Part shown: positions 17,227 through 26,003 of the stretch, one piece after another
Numbering within the stretch: the stretch's first letter is position 1
Layout of the letters: each line of letters opens with the position of its first letter
NCBI GenBank assembly: GCA_025928645.1
Contig: JAICJD010000006.1
Coordinates: forward strand, 1-51,826
DNA from: Gemmatimonadales bacterium
GTDB taxonomy: Bacteria; Gemmatimonadota; Gemmatimonadetes; Gemmatimonadales; GWC2-71-9
Direction: 5' to 3'
DNA length: 51,826 bases
The notes under the pieces: model-generated
Told to the model about the DNA's origin: nothing
The model's database searches: none
What the model saw: the letters and a program-made list of their open reading frames with translations, nothing else
Position numbers and translations under genes: made by a program

Positions 17227-17634
17227 TCACCGCCGTCCTTTCAACCGCTCGATCTCCCGCCGGTCCCGCTTGGTCGGCCGGCCCTTCTCCGGGACGAATG
17301 CCGCGTGCAGGCTCTTGAGCTGTAAGGCCATGGCCTCGCGGGCCGCCACGCTTTCCGGGCGCTCCTCGTAGAGCTCGGCGGCCCCCGCCGCGGGGCCGCG
17401 GCGCGCCGACAGGGCTCGCACCGTCACGCTGTGCTCGTAGGGACCGAGGCGGACCCGGATTTCATCACCCACCTGGAGGTGCCGCGCGCGCTTGGCGCGC
17501 TCGCCGTTCACCTGGACCTTCCCGCCGGCGATCGCCTCCGCCGCCAGTGACCGCGTCTTGAAGAAGCGGGCCGCCCACAGCCACTTGTCGAGCCGGACCT
17601 CCGCCTCCGCATCCTGCCCGATCTCTCGCATGCT
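17227..17634 (-). CDS. S4-domain RNA-binding protein, Hsp15-like
   Basis: 135 residues from ATG at 17634, convergent with icd (16 bp between stops). The S4 domain (about residues 12-75) has the characteristic VRLDKWLWAARFFKTRSLAA, GGKVQVNGERAKRARHLQVG and DEIRV. A basic C-terminus (PTKRDRREIERLKGRR) is shared with Hsp15/HslR, which rescues stalled 50S subunits carrying nascent chains. An AGGAGG site is 11 bases upstream of the ATG; a TTG two codons earlier would sit at a better spacing of 5 and is an alternative start. Function in this organism is inferred from family only. Confidence 0.88.
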   Translation of the reverse strand, partial: SMREIGQDAEAEVRLDKWLWAARFFKTRSLAAEAIAGGKVQVNGERAKRARHLQVGDEIRVRLGPYEHSVTVRALSARRGPAAGAAELYEERPESVAAREAMALQLKSLHAAFVPEKGRPTKRDRREIERLKGRR

Positions 17635-17740
17635 CAATAGTACCTCCTTCCCACCGGCCCGCTGAGCGCGCCCGATTGGCTGGCCCACGCCAGGCGCAAT
17701 CCTTGCAGCCACTTAGCCGACCTCGCCTTCCCGGAACCCG

Positions 17741-20041
17741 ATGCTGCTTCCGCTGCCGCCAGTGTGGATCTCGCTGGCCATCGCCCTCGCTCCGGTCCGC
17801 GCGCCGGTCGCGCCCCGGCCGGTCCGGCCATCGCCGGCCCCCGGAGATACGATCATCGCGGTGGCCGCGGTGGCGCTCGATCAGGGCCGCCCGTGGGAAG
17901 CAAGTCGGCTCATCAGCCGGGTACTTGCGGACTCCGCCGGGCGGACGCCGGACGCGCTGCTCCTCGCCGCGACCGCCGCCAGCCGGTGGGGCGGCTGGAC
18001 CGAGGTGATCGGCCTGCTCGAAGGCCGCCCCTGGATCGACAGCGTGCCCGACGGCCGCGCACGGCTGCTGCTCGCGCGTGCTTCGCTCGAAGCCGGCCGC
18101 GACTCCGCCGCCTTGCGTCACGCGTTGGCCGCGCCCTCGTCCAACGTAGCGGCCACCGACGGCGAGCGGCTCGTGCTGCTCGCCCGGGCGCTGGACCGCC
18201 TGGGCGCCCGCGACAGCGCCGCCGGGACCTACCTCCGGGCGGCGGCGATGCTCCCGAATGTGGCGGACTGGCTGCGCGTCCGCGCGGCCGCCGTTACGGA
18301 CGACAGCGCGCGCCGCGCCCACCTCGCCGAGCAGGTGACGGATCCGCTGGCCCGCGGGCGTGTGGCGTGGAGCGATGCGGCGGCGCACGAGGCCACCGGC
18401 GACCTCGACGGCGCCGCGGCGCGATACGCGGCTCTCGGCGCGCGCGCGGCTGCCCTCCGGCTTCGCCTGGGGGCGAGCCCCGACTCGGCACCGCGCGCCC
18501 AGGTTCGCCACGACCTGCTGACCCTGGTCTCCGCCCGCCGGAGCCCGGGCGAGATCCGCGACGCCATCGCGCTGCTCGACAGCGCCTACGCTCCGCTCAC
18601 GCCACCCGAGGAGCTGGAAGTCGCCCGGGCGGCTGCGGTGGCCGGCAGCCATGCCCGCGCGGCCGATGGGTTCGGCCGCGCCTTCGCCGCGGGGCTCGGC
18701 ACCGGTGACGACCGCTTCACTTATGCGACGGCGCTCACCCGGGTCGGCCGCAACGCCGAGGCTGCGGCCGCCTTCAGGCGCGTGACGGGTTCGCGGGCCC
18801 TGCTCGCCTCGGCGGCGTACCAGCAGGCCCGCGCGCTGGTGCGGGCCGGCGAGCCGGCGCCCGGCAGGACGGCGCTCCGGCACGTCATCGTGACCTACCC
18901 GCGCGACACGACGGCCGCTTCCTCCGCGCTTTTTCTCCTCGGAGACCTGGCGTCCGACGACCGGTCGGACTCGCTCGCGCGGACGTACTATCGCCGCCTG
19001 GTGACGCGCTATCCCTCGAGCCGCTTCGCCCCCATCGCCGCGCTGCGTGCCGGGATGATCGCCCTGCTCGCGGGCGACGTGGTGCCGGCTGCGGGAGAGT
19101 TCGACGAGCTGGCGCACCGCTACGCGCGGAGCGACGAGGCGTCCGCCGCCACCTACTGGGCGGGACGCGCCTGGTGGTCGTCGGGCGACACGGCCACGGC
19201 GCGCGAGCGCTGGGAGGCGCTGGCCGCCGGCGACCCCGGCGGCTACTACACCGGCCTCGCCACGCGCCGGCTGGGTCGCCCCGACTGGGTGCCGCCGGCC
19301 GCGCGCGACACGTTCGTGGATGTGGCCGCCGCCGACAGCGCCATGGCGCGCGCGGCGCTGCTCGCGCGCCTCGGCCTCGCGGGGGAGTCCCGCTGGGAGT
19401 ACGACCGCCTGCTTCGCTCGAGCGACACGTCGTCCGAGCGGCTGCTCGCGCTGGCCGACCGCTTCCGACGTCACGGCCTGGCCTCCCAGGCGATCCAGCT
19501 TGCCCGGCGCGCGCTGGCGCAGGGCGCGCCGGCCGATGCCCGCACATATCGGCTGCTCTATCCGGTGATGCTGGAGGACGCGCTCCTCGCGGAGGCGGCC
19601 GATCACGGGCTCGACGCGGCCTTCGTCGCGGCGCTCATCCGGCAGGAGTCCATGTTCAACCCGCTCGCGACCTCACCGGTCGGCGCGCGCGGACTCATGC
19701 AGGTGATGCCCGAGCTGGGGGGACGCCTCGCGCAGTCGCTCGCGTATCCCGTATGGGACCCGGTGCTGCTCTACCAGCCCGACGTGAGCCTGCAGCTGGG
19801 CGCCTCCCACCTGCAGGAGCTGACCGGCCGCTACGGACAGCCGGTGCACGTGCTGGCCGCCTACAACGCGGGCGTGAGCCGGGTCGAGCGCTGGTCACAG
19901 CGCATCGGCGTGGACGACCCCGAGGTCTTCACCGAGCGCATTCCCTTCGCCGAGACCCGCGGCTACGTGCGGGCCATCCAACGGAACGAGGACATCTACC
20001 GCAGCCTCTACGCCTGGAGCGCGGTCACCGCGCAGCGCTGA
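17741..20041 (+). CDS. Soluble lytic murein transglycosylase with TPR-like N-terminal region
   Basis: 766 residues. A hydrophobic N-terminus (MLLPLPPVWISLAIALAPV) suggests export. Most of the protein is a helical superhelix of TPR-like repeats (about 60-590), with phrases such as YATALTRVGRNAEAAAAFRR and SSALFLLGDLASDDRSDSLA. The C-terminal SLT domain (about 615-745) has the catalytic Glu in ALIRQESMFNPLATS, followed by GARGLMQVMP, LGASHLQEL and VLAAYNAGVSRVERW, all diagnostic of Slt70-type enzymes that cleave peptidoglycan glycan strands. It acts in the periplasm. The motif CTTGCAGCCAC lies 28 bp before the ATG (17702-17712). Start has no strong ribosome-binding site. A palindromic repeat follows the stop. 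Confidence 0.92.
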   Translation: MLLPLPPVWISLAIALAPVRAPVAPRPVRPSPAPGDTIIAVAAVALDQGRPWEASRLISRVLADSAGRTPDALLLAATAASRWGGWTEVIGLLEGRPWIDSVPDGRARLLLARASLEAGRDSAALRHALAAPSSNVAATDGERLVLLARALDRLGARDSAAGTYLRAAAMLPNVADWLRVRAAAVTDDSARRAHLAEQVTDPLARGRVAWSDAAAHEATGDLDGAAARYAALGARAAALRLRLGASPDSAPRAQVRHDLLTLVSARRSPGEIRDAIALLDSAYAPLTPPEELEVARAAAVAGSHARAADGFGRAFAAGLGTGDDRFTYATALTRVGRNAEAAAAFRRVTGSRALLASAAYQQARALVRAGEPAPGRTALRHVIVTYPRDTTAASSALFLLGDLASDDRSDSLARTYYRRLVTRYPSSRFAPIAALRAGMIALLAGDVVPAAGEFDELAHRYARSDEASAATYWAGRAWWSSGDTATARERWEALAAGDPGGYYTGLATRRLGRPDWVPPAARDTFVDVAAADSAMARAALLARLGLAGESRWEYDRLLRSSDTSSERLLALADRFRRHGLASQAIQLARRALAQGAPADARTYRLLYPVMLEDALLAEAADHGLDAAFVAALIRQESMFNPLATSPVGARGLMQVMPELGGRLAQSLAYPVWDPVLLYQPDVSLQLGASHLQELTGRYGQPVHVLAAYNAGVSRVERWSQRIGVDDPEVFTERIPFAETRGYVRAIQRNEDIYRSLYAWSAVTAQR

Positions 20042-20063
20042 GGTCGACTCGTGCTCGGGCTGC

Positions 20064-20133
20064 GAGTCACCCTGAGCGGAGCGAAGGGGGCATGCGTTCG
20101 GGCATGCCCCCTTCGCTCCGCTCAGGGTGACTC
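20064..20133. repeat. REP-like palindromic repeat, copy B (perfect)
   Basis: Two 32-bp arms, 20064-20095 and 20102-20133, are exact reverse complements around a 6-base loop GTTCGG. The core is CACCCTGAGCGGAGCGAAGG. It follows the transglycosylase stop by 22 bp and ends about 70 bp before the likely kinase start, so it can act as a terminator between the genes. Its perfection suggests recent arrival or active maintenance. Confidence 0.92.
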
Positions 20134-20204
20134 CATGCGCAGGCTGGCACGCCGGGATCGGGCTTCATACCTTCCAATCGTTCCTGCCACCAAGGCCACT
20201 CCGG

Positions 20205-22946
20205 TTGCTCGATTCCGCGCGCTCGCTCGACGCCCTCGACCGGATTGACGAGGGCCTCTTCGCTCTGGATGCCGACGGACGGTTCGCCTACGTCAACCGG
20301 GCGGCCGTGCGGCTCCTGCCGCCCCTCATCGGCGCCAGCGGCGACCTGCTCGGCACGCTGCTCCGCGATGCCTCACCCTCGCTGCCCCGCACGCCCGCCG
20401 GCTCGGCGCTGAGCCGCGCGCTCGCCGAGCGCGTATCGGTGACCAAGAGCCTCCGCGATCCCATCTCCGGCAAGATGCTTGAGCTCCGACTGTTCCCCTC
20501 TCCGGAGGGCGTGAGCGGGCTCCTGCTCGAGATGCCGCGGCACAAGGCGGCGGACGTCCTCAACCGGGTGAGCGACCTCTATCTCGCCTGCGACGACGAG
20601 TGGCGCCTCACGCTGGTGAACGCGCGGGCCGCCGAGTACCTCCGCCTCCTCGGGCCGGAGCGGGGCGATCCGGTCGGGCGTTCGGTCTGGGAGGTCATCC
20701 CCGGGCTGGTCGGCTCGCGGTTCCAGGCCGAGGCGTTCCGCGCGCTGGTCGAGCAGAGCGAGGTCGAGTTCGAGGGTTTCTTCGCGCCGCTCAACCGCTG
20801 GTTCTCGGTCCGCGTGACGCCGTCGCCCGAGGGCATCATCGCGTGCGTGCGCGACGTCACGGGCTGGCGTCAGACCAGGCGCGTGCTCACGCGCGAGGCC
20901 GAGCGGCTCGCCGCGGTCATCGACACCCAGCAGGCGGTCGCCACGGCCGGCCCGGACCTCGGCGCGGTCATGCGGGTGGTCGCCGAGCGGCTGCAGGCGC
21001 TGACCCGGGCCGCTGCGGCCGGCGTGTTCGTGCCGGACGGCGGCGAGCTCGTGCTGTGCGAGGCGAGCGGATCAGTGCGGGAGCGGATCGGCCTCCGGGT
21101 CTCGCCCGACGGCTCGCTGATCGGCCGGGCGTACCTGACGGGCGAGCTGATCCGCTGCGACGACGCCGCGCTGGACGAGGGGGCGGACCGCGCCGCGGCC
21201 GAGGCGCTCGGCGCCCGTTCGGCGATCATCATGCCGCTCAGCGCCGAGCACGGGGTGCAGGCGGTCGTAGCCATCTGGTCGGGCCGGCCCCGCGCCTTCA
21301 ACGACCTCCACGTTCACACCATCCGCCTGGTGGCGGGACTGCTCGCAGCGGCGCTCGAGCGCGCCGCGTCGCTCGCGGCGAACCAGCTCCTCCTCACCGA
21401 GCGCACCGCTTCGCTGGCCGCGATCCGGGCGGGCGAGGAGCGCTTCCGCACGCTGGTCGAGGGCATCGACGACGTGGTCTTCCGGCTCGACCGGAACCAG
21501 CGCTGCGTCGACATCTTCGGCCGCTGGCTCGGGCGCGAGGGCTTTGCGCCGGGAGACTTCCTGGGCCGGACCACGGCGGAAATCGTGGGCGCGAACAGCG
21601 CGGTGCACCAGCGGGCCAACCAGCGCGCGCTCGCCGGCGAGACGGTGACCTACGAGTGGACCCGCGAGTCGGCCCGCGGCCTGCGGCACATGCAGACCAC
21701 GCTGTCGCCCCTGCGCGGGCCCGAGGGCCAGGTCGTCGGCATCGTCGGCCTGGGCCGGGACATCACCCAGCGCATCGAGGCGGAGCAGCAGGTGCGCCAG
21801 GCGCAGAAGATGGAGGCGGTGGGCCGGTTCGCGGGCGGCGTGGCCCACGACCTCAACAACATGCTGATGATCATCCTGGGGTTCAGCGACTTCCTGCTCG
21901 GCGCGCTCGACGCCGAGGACGCCCGCCGCTCAGACGCCGACGAGATCCGGAAGGCGGCGGACCGCGCGATGCACCTGACCCGCCAGTTGCTCGGCTTCGG
22001 CCGGCGGAATCGGGTGGTCGCCCGCGAGGTCCTCGGCCTGAACGGCGTCGTCGAGGGCATGGAGCGCATGCTGCGCCCGCTGCTCGGCGAGGACATCTCG
22101 CTGGTGACGAGCCTGAGCCCGGGCCTGGGCGGCATAGAGGCCGACTACGGGCAGATGGAGCAGATCGTGATGAACCTCACGCTGAACGCGCGCGACGCCA
22201 TGTCCGGCGGCGGCCAGCTGACGATCGAGACGATGGACGTGGACTTCCCCGAGGGCTACGCGCATCGCCACCTGGGCGTCGAGATCCCGGCGGGAGCGTA
22301 CGTGCTGCTCGTGGTGAGCGACATGGGACACGGCATGACGCCGGAGGTGAAGGCCCACCTGTTCGAGCCCTTCTTCACCACCAAGCCCACGACGCTCAAC
22401 ACCGGCCTCGGCCTCGCGACGGTCTACGGCATCGTGGTGCAGAGCGGGGGATACATCTGGGTGGATTCCGCGCCGGGCCAGGGAGCGAGCTTCAAGATCT
22501 GCTTCCCGCGCGTCGCCGCCGACGAGACCGGCGCGGTGGACGCCCCGGGGCCGCCGCCCCCGACCCGCGGCACGGAGCGGGTGCTCCTGGTCGAGGACGA
22601 GGACGGCGTGCGCGCCCTCGCTGCCCGGGTGCTGGCGGAGCAGGGATACGTCGTCGTGGAGGCCCGGAACGGCCTCGAGGCGCTCGGCGTCCTGGAGCGG
22701 CCCGACCACGGCATCGATCTCGTGCTCACCGACGTCGTGATGCCGGACCTGGGCGGGGTCGAGCTCGCCGACCGAGTCGCCGCCGTGCATCCCACCGTGC
22801 GGATCGTGTACATGTCCGGCTACAGCGAGGGCGACAAGCTCCACCCCGGCGTCCGCGAATCTCCTTACCCCTTCCTGCAGAAGCCCTTCTCTCCCGAGAG
22901 CCTGGCCCTCCGGATCCGCGAGGCGCTCGACCGCTCGTCCCGGTAG
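20205..22946 (+). CDS. PAS/GAF-containing hybrid histidine kinase with receiver domain
   Basis: About 913 residues from the TTG at 20205, chosen because AAGG lies 9 bases upstream and the PAS domain starts soon after. A GTG at 20127 would begin inside the palindromic repeat. In order: PAS (ALDRIDEGLFALDADGRFAY), second PAS (VSDLYLACDDEWRLTLVNAR), GAF (about residues 225-390), third PAS (RFRTLVEGIDDVVFRLDRNQ), HisKA with phospho-His in FAGGVAHDLNNMLM, HATPase with MEQIVMNLTLNARDAM, VVSDMGHGMTPE and GLGLATVYGIV, and a C-terminal receiver with VLLVEDEDG and VLTDVVMPDLGG. It has no membrane segment, so it senses cytoplasmic signals. No regulator gene is adjacent; the phosphate may pass to the fused receiver. 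Signal unknown. Confidence 0.92.
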   Translation: MLDSARSLDALDRIDEGLFALDADGRFAYVNRAAVRLLPPLIGASGDLLGTLLRDASPSLPRTPAGSALSRALAERVSVTKSLRDPISGKMLELRLFPSPEGVSGLLLEMPRHKAADVLNRVSDLYLACDDEWRLTLVNARAAEYLRLLGPERGDPVGRSVWEVIPGLVGSRFQAEAFRALVEQSEVEFEGFFAPLNRWFSVRVTPSPEGIIACVRDVTGWRQTRRVLTREAERLAAVIDTQQAVATAGPDLGAVMRVVAERLQALTRAAAAGVFVPDGGELVLCEASGSVRERIGLRVSPDGSLIGRAYLTGELIRCDDAALDEGADRAAAEALGARSAIIMPLSAEHGVQAVVAIWSGRPRAFNDLHVHTIRLVAGLLAAALERAASLAANQLLLTERTASLAAIRAGEERFRTLVEGIDDVVFRLDRNQRCVDIFGRWLGREGFAPGDFLGRTTAEIVGANSAVHQRANQRALAGETVTYEWTRESARGLRHMQTTLSPLRGPEGQVVGIVGLGRDITQRIEAEQQVRQAQKMEAVGRFAGGVAHDLNNMLMIILGFSDFLLGALDAEDARRSDADEIRKAADRAMHLTRQLLGFGRRNRVVAREVLGLNGVVEGMERMLRPLLGEDISLVTSLSPGLGGIEADYGQMEQIVMNLTLNARDAMSGGGQLTIETMDVDFPEGYAHRHLGVEIPAGAYVLLVVSDMGHGMTPEVKAHLFEPFFTTKPTTLNTGLGLATVYGIVVQSGGYIWVDSAPGQGASFKICFPRVAADETGAVDAPGPPPPTRGTERVLLVEDEDGVRALAARVLAEQGYVVVEARNGLEALGVLERPDHGIDLVLTDVVMPDLGGVELADRVAAVHPTVRIVYMSGYSEGDKLHPGVRESPYPFLQKPFSPESLALRIREALDRSSR

Positions 22947-23063
22947 CCCAGGTCACATCCCCGCGTCCGGCGGGCGCATCATCTTGGAAGGCGTTCGCGG
23001 CCCGGGGCCTCGCGGGAATCGTGGGGGCCCCTTCGGCATCGTCGCCAGATGGAGGTTGCGTCC

Positions 23064-23633
23064 ATGGAAAGCAAGGTCAAGCTCGCGGGGCACCCGGTTC
23101 ACCCGATGCTCATCGTCTTTCCGCTGGGGCTGCTGAGCACGTCGGTGGTGTTCGACATCATCGGCCTGATCACCCACGAGGCGCGCTGGACCGAGGTGTC
23201 GTACTACATGGTGAGTGCGGGCATCATCGGCGGCCTGCTCGCGGCGGTCCCGGGCGCGCTGGACTGGTGGGCGATCCCGCGCGGCACGCGGGCCAAGCGG
23301 ATCGGGCTGCTGCACGGGGTCGGGAACGTCGTTGTGCTCGCCCTCTTCATCGTGAGCTGGCTGCTCCGCCGCGAGGTCCCCGCGGCGCCGCCGACGGGCG
23401 CCATCGTCGCGGCCCTGATCGGGCTCGCCATCGCGCTCGGAACGGCCTGGCTCGGGGGCGAGCTGGTGAACCGGCTCGGCGTCGGCGTGGACGACGGCGC
23501 CAGCCTCGACGCGCCGAGCTCCCTCACCGCGCAGCCGGTGCGCGGGGCGGGCCGCCAGGCCGGCGATCGGCGGGCGTATCCCTCGACGGCGTACTCCGGC
23601 ATCGAGCGGCGGGCGGTCGGCTCGGCGCGCTGA
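23064..23633 (+). CDS. DUF2231 integral membrane protein
   Basis: 189 residues from ATG at 23064; a GGAGG site lies 8 bases upstream and actually overlaps an earlier ATG at 23049, which argues against that one. Four membrane segments are visible (PMLIVFPLGLLSTSVVFDII, VSAGIIGGLLAAVPGALDW, GNVVVLALFIVSWLL, IVAALIGLAIALGTAWL). The N-terminal GHPVHPMLIVFPLGL is the DUF2231 signature, with conserved His residues that might bind metal or haem. Function unknown. A polar C-terminal tail follows. Same strand as the next two genes but with 100-bp and 37-bp gaps. Confidence 0.88.
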   Translation: MESKVKLAGHPVHPMLIVFPLGLLSTSVVFDIIGLITHEARWTEVSYYMVSAGIIGGLLAAVPGALDWWAIPRGTRAKRIGLLHGVGNVVVLALFIVSWLLRREVPAAPPTGAIVAALIGLAIALGTAWLGGELVNRLGVGVDDGASLDAPSSLTAQPVRGAGRQAGDRRAYPSTAYSGIERRAVGSAR

Positions 23634-23733
23634 GGCGTCGCCCGGGGCGGGTCGCCGCCTCCCGCGCGCGTTCGCGATCGGCACCGCGCTGTCCCGCATC
23701 CGCCGCGCGGTCCGGCCGCTGCCGAAGGCCGCG

Positions 23734-24321
23734 ATGTTCGCGCTGGCCGAGGACGGATATCGCAGCGTCTTTCAGCAGCTCGTCGCGTGCATCCTGAGCA
23801 TCCGGACCCGCGACGAGGTGAGCCTGGTGGCGGCGCGCCGGCTGTTCGCCGCCGCGCCGGATCCCGGGAAGCTGGCGGCGCTCGCGCCCGCGGCGATCGA
23901 CCGCCTCATCGGGGACACCAGCTTTCACGAGGCCAAGGCCCGGCAGATCCGGGAGATCGCCCGGCGGACGGTCCGGGAGCACGCCGGGCGGCTTCCGTGC
24001 GACGCGGAGGTGCTCCGCTCGTTCACCGGCGTCGGCCCCAAGTGCGCGCACCTGGCGCTGGGCGTGGCCTGCGGCGAGCGGCGGATCAGCGTTGACATAC
24101 ACGTGCACCGGGTCACCAACCGCTGGGGTTACGTGCGCGCGCCGACGCCCGAGCGCACGATGGCCGAGCTGGAGCGGGTGCTGCCCGCCCGCTACTGGAT
24201 CGAGATCAACGCGCTGCTCGTGCCGTTCGGGAAGCACATCTGCACCGGGCGGCTGCCCAGGTGCTCGACCTGCCCCGTGCTCGACATGTGCGCCCAGGTC
24301 GGCGTCACGGCACACCGCTGA
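23734..24321 (+). CDS. Endonuclease III-like DNA glycosylase/AP lyase
   Basis: 195 residues. The helix-hairpin-helix FTGVGPKCAHLAL retains the catalytic Lys, and VDIHVHRVTNRWG retains the catalytic Asp. The C-terminal iron-sulfur motif is complete, with the exact C-x6-C-x2-C-x5-C spacing (CTGRLPRCSTCPVLDMC). This is the Nth family, which removes oxidised pyrimidines in base excision repair. The N-terminal motif is CILSIRTRDE where E. coli Nth has LLSAQATD, so the inserted Gln contact differs and substrate range may too. The ATG at 23734 is the only standard start; the frame stays open upstream without ATG, GTG or TTG, and the protein is slightly short (E. coli 211). Confidence 0.88.
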   Translation: MFALAEDGYRSVFQQLVACILSIRTRDEVSLVAARRLFAAAPDPGKLAALAPAAIDRLIGDTSFHEAKARQIREIARRTVREHAGRLPCDAEVLRSFTGVGPKCAHLALGVACGERRISVDIHVHRVTNRWGYVRAPTPERTMAELERVLPARYWIEINALLVPFGKHICTGRLPRCSTCPVLDMCAQVGVTAHR

Positions 24322-24358
24322 GTCCGGCGCACGACTTCACGGCAGATCGGAGATCGCC

Positions 24359-24886
24359 ATGGCACAGAGTCCCGACAAGAATCTGAAGGAGCTGTACGAG
24401 CTGATCGACGGGATGGAGATCGCGATGTTCACCACCCGCCGCCCCGACGGCCACCTCGTCTCGCGGCCCATGGCCACGCAGACGCAGGCCGAGGGCACCG
24501 ATCTCTGGTTCGCCACCGACATCGAGTCGCACAAGCTGGACGAGCTGGAGTTCGACCCGCACGTGAACCTGGCCTACTATCGCGACCGCACGCGGGAGTG
24601 GGTCTCGGTGAGCGGCACGGCGACCGTCTCGCGCGACCGCAAGGCGATCCGCGAGCTCCATCGCCCGGACTGGAAGGTGTGGTTCGGCGACCAGGGCGGC
24701 GCCCGCGACGGCGGCCCCGACGACCCGCGGATCGGGCTGATCCTGGTGGACGTGCACTCGGTGACCTACCTCAAGCAGGACAAACCGCGGCCGGTCGTGC
24801 TGTTCGAGGTGGCGAAGGCGATGGTGACCGGAACGCCACCGAATCTCGGCGAGCCGAAGCGGGTGGAGGGCGCCGAGCTCGGGTAG
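24359..24886 (+). CDS. Pyridoxamine 5'-phosphate oxidase-like (general stress protein 26-type) flavin-binding protein
   Basis: 175 residues. The split-barrel fold is indicated by ELIDGMEIAMFTTRRPDGHL, VSRPMATQ, DLWFATDIESHKLDELEFDP, VNLAYYRDRTREWVSVSGTA and the later WKVWFGD. This matches the general stress protein 26 branch, which binds FMN or F420-like cofactors; it is not PdxH itself. The start ATG at 24359 follows a weak GGAGA-type site. Reaction unknown. Located just after the Nth-like gene, consistent with a stress-response neighbourhood, though co-transcription is not proven. Confidence 0.87.
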   Translation: MAQSPDKNLKELYELIDGMEIAMFTTRRPDGHLVSRPMATQTQAEGTDLWFATDIESHKLDELEFDPHVNLAYYRDRTREWVSVSGTATVSRDRKAIRELHRPDWKVWFGDQGGARDGGPDDPRIGLILVDVHSVTYLKQDKPRPVVLFEVAKAMVTGTPPNLGEPKRVEGAELG

Positions 24887-24941
24887 GATGACTCCTGTGT
24901 GTGGGCTCCAGCCGGACCGGGCGTGCCCTAGCTGAGATCCT

Positions 24942-25919
24942 CTAGTACCGCCGCTCCCACGCCCGGTACCCGATCGCCGCGTTGAGCCAGCGAACCAGCG
25001 GCACCAGCGCCGAGAAGTCGCGCGCCAGTGCGGCGGGGAGCCGCGGGCTTCGCACCTCCGCCTCAGTGAGCGGCCGGTAGGCCGTGAACGAGCGGTACCG
25101 CAGCCAGCGCTCCGCCGGGTGCCCTTGGGCATAGCCGCGGGGCAGCCGGGTCAGCATTGCCTCCGGCGTGATCCGCTTGAAGCGGCGGCGGAATGCCGGC
25201 GCGGCCACGATCCGGTCCAGCTCACCGGGAGACTCCGCGAGCGCTGCTCGAATCTTCTCGAGCGCCGGCCGGGCCGGCATCCACATCCCGCCGGCCACGA
25301 AGCAGTCCCCGTGCGCGAGCTGGACGTAGAGCCCCGCACCGGCGCCCTCGGCGTCCTGTCCGGCGCCCCGGCCTGCGTCGGCGTGATAGAACTGGCAGGC
25401 CGCGTTCGTCTTGTAGGGCGACTTGTCCTTCGAAAAGCGGACGTCGCGGTGGATCCGGAAGATCGACCGACGGGGGTCGCCGGTGAGCTCGGGGGCGATC
25501 CGGGCGAGCCGCACGTCCATTTCCTCCACCAGCGCGCGGAGCGGCTGGCGGACCTCGGTCTCGTACACGGCGCGATGCCGCTCGAACCAGTCGCGTCGGT
25601 TGTTCCGGGCGAGCCGTCGGAGGAACGCCAGCGCTCCCGGACCGAAGCCGCGGAACTCGGCGGAACCGACGGGCGTGGATCGATGCACCAGCTGCTCTTT
25701 CAGGTGTCTCGGCATGCGCTTGATGACCAGCTCGCGGCGGAGCGCGGCACCCTGGTCGGCGGCGGTTTCGACATGCACCACGCGCACCGGCCGCCGTGCC
25801 CGGGTGTAGCTCGCGCCCCGGCCGGCGTTGTGCGCGGCTTCCCGGCGGGCCGGGTCGGTGGTGATGCCCGTGTAGAGGGTGCCGTCGCCGCAGCGGGCGA
25901 GGTAGACGTGCCAGGTCAT
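24942..25919 (-). CDS. GIY-YIG nuclease domain fused to DUF2461 domain
   Basis: 325 residues. Residues about 3-80 are a GIY-YIG domain of the UPF0213/YhbQ type: VYLARCGDGTLYTGITTDP (GIY becomes VYL, YIG becomes YTG), the conserved Arg near 25-26, HNAGRGASYTRARRPVRVV and the metal-binding Glu in ALRRELVIKR (about 63). From about 87 a full DUF2461 domain follows (FGPGALAFLRRLARNNRRDW, RIHRDVRFSKDKSPYKTN, GLYVQLAHGDCFVAGGMW, RGYAQGHPAERWLRYRS). Both are normally separate proteins. GIY-YIG domains cut DNA; DUF2461 is of unknown function. A single continuous frame of 978 bases with no stop joins them, and a junction of only about 8 residues links the domains. Confidence 0.9.
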   Translation of the reverse strand: MTWHVYLARCGDGTLYTGITTDPARREAAHNAGRGASYTRARRPVRVVHVETAADQGAALRRELVIKRMPRHLKEQLVHRSTPVGSAEFRGFGPGALAFLRRLARNNRRDWFERHRAVYETEVRQPLRALVEEMDVRLARIAPELTGDPRRSIFRIHRDVRFSKDKSPYKTNAACQFYHADAGRGAGQDAEGAGAGLYVQLAHGDCFVAGGMWMPARPALEKIRAALAESPGELDRIVAAPAFRRRFKRITPEAMLTRLPRGYAQGHPAERWLRYRSFTAYRPLTEAEVRSPRLPAALARDFSALVPLVRWLNAAIGYRAWERRY

Positions 25920-26003
25920 GGGCGTGGCATGGATTGTAATGCCGTGGCCCCCTTTCTATCTTCGGCACTACCCCCCGTGAACACGCCGAGCTCGCACGTG
26001 ACG

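Noticed and set aside
23049-23063. Earlier ATG for the DUF2231 gene
   Set aside because: It overlaps the GGAGG ribosome-binding site that serves the ATG at 23064.
20600-23797. Frame of over 1000 codons overlapping the hybrid kinase in another register
   Set aside because: Composition is dominated by Arg, Gly, Ala; the overlapping kinase has intact family motifs throughout, so this is a shadow frame.
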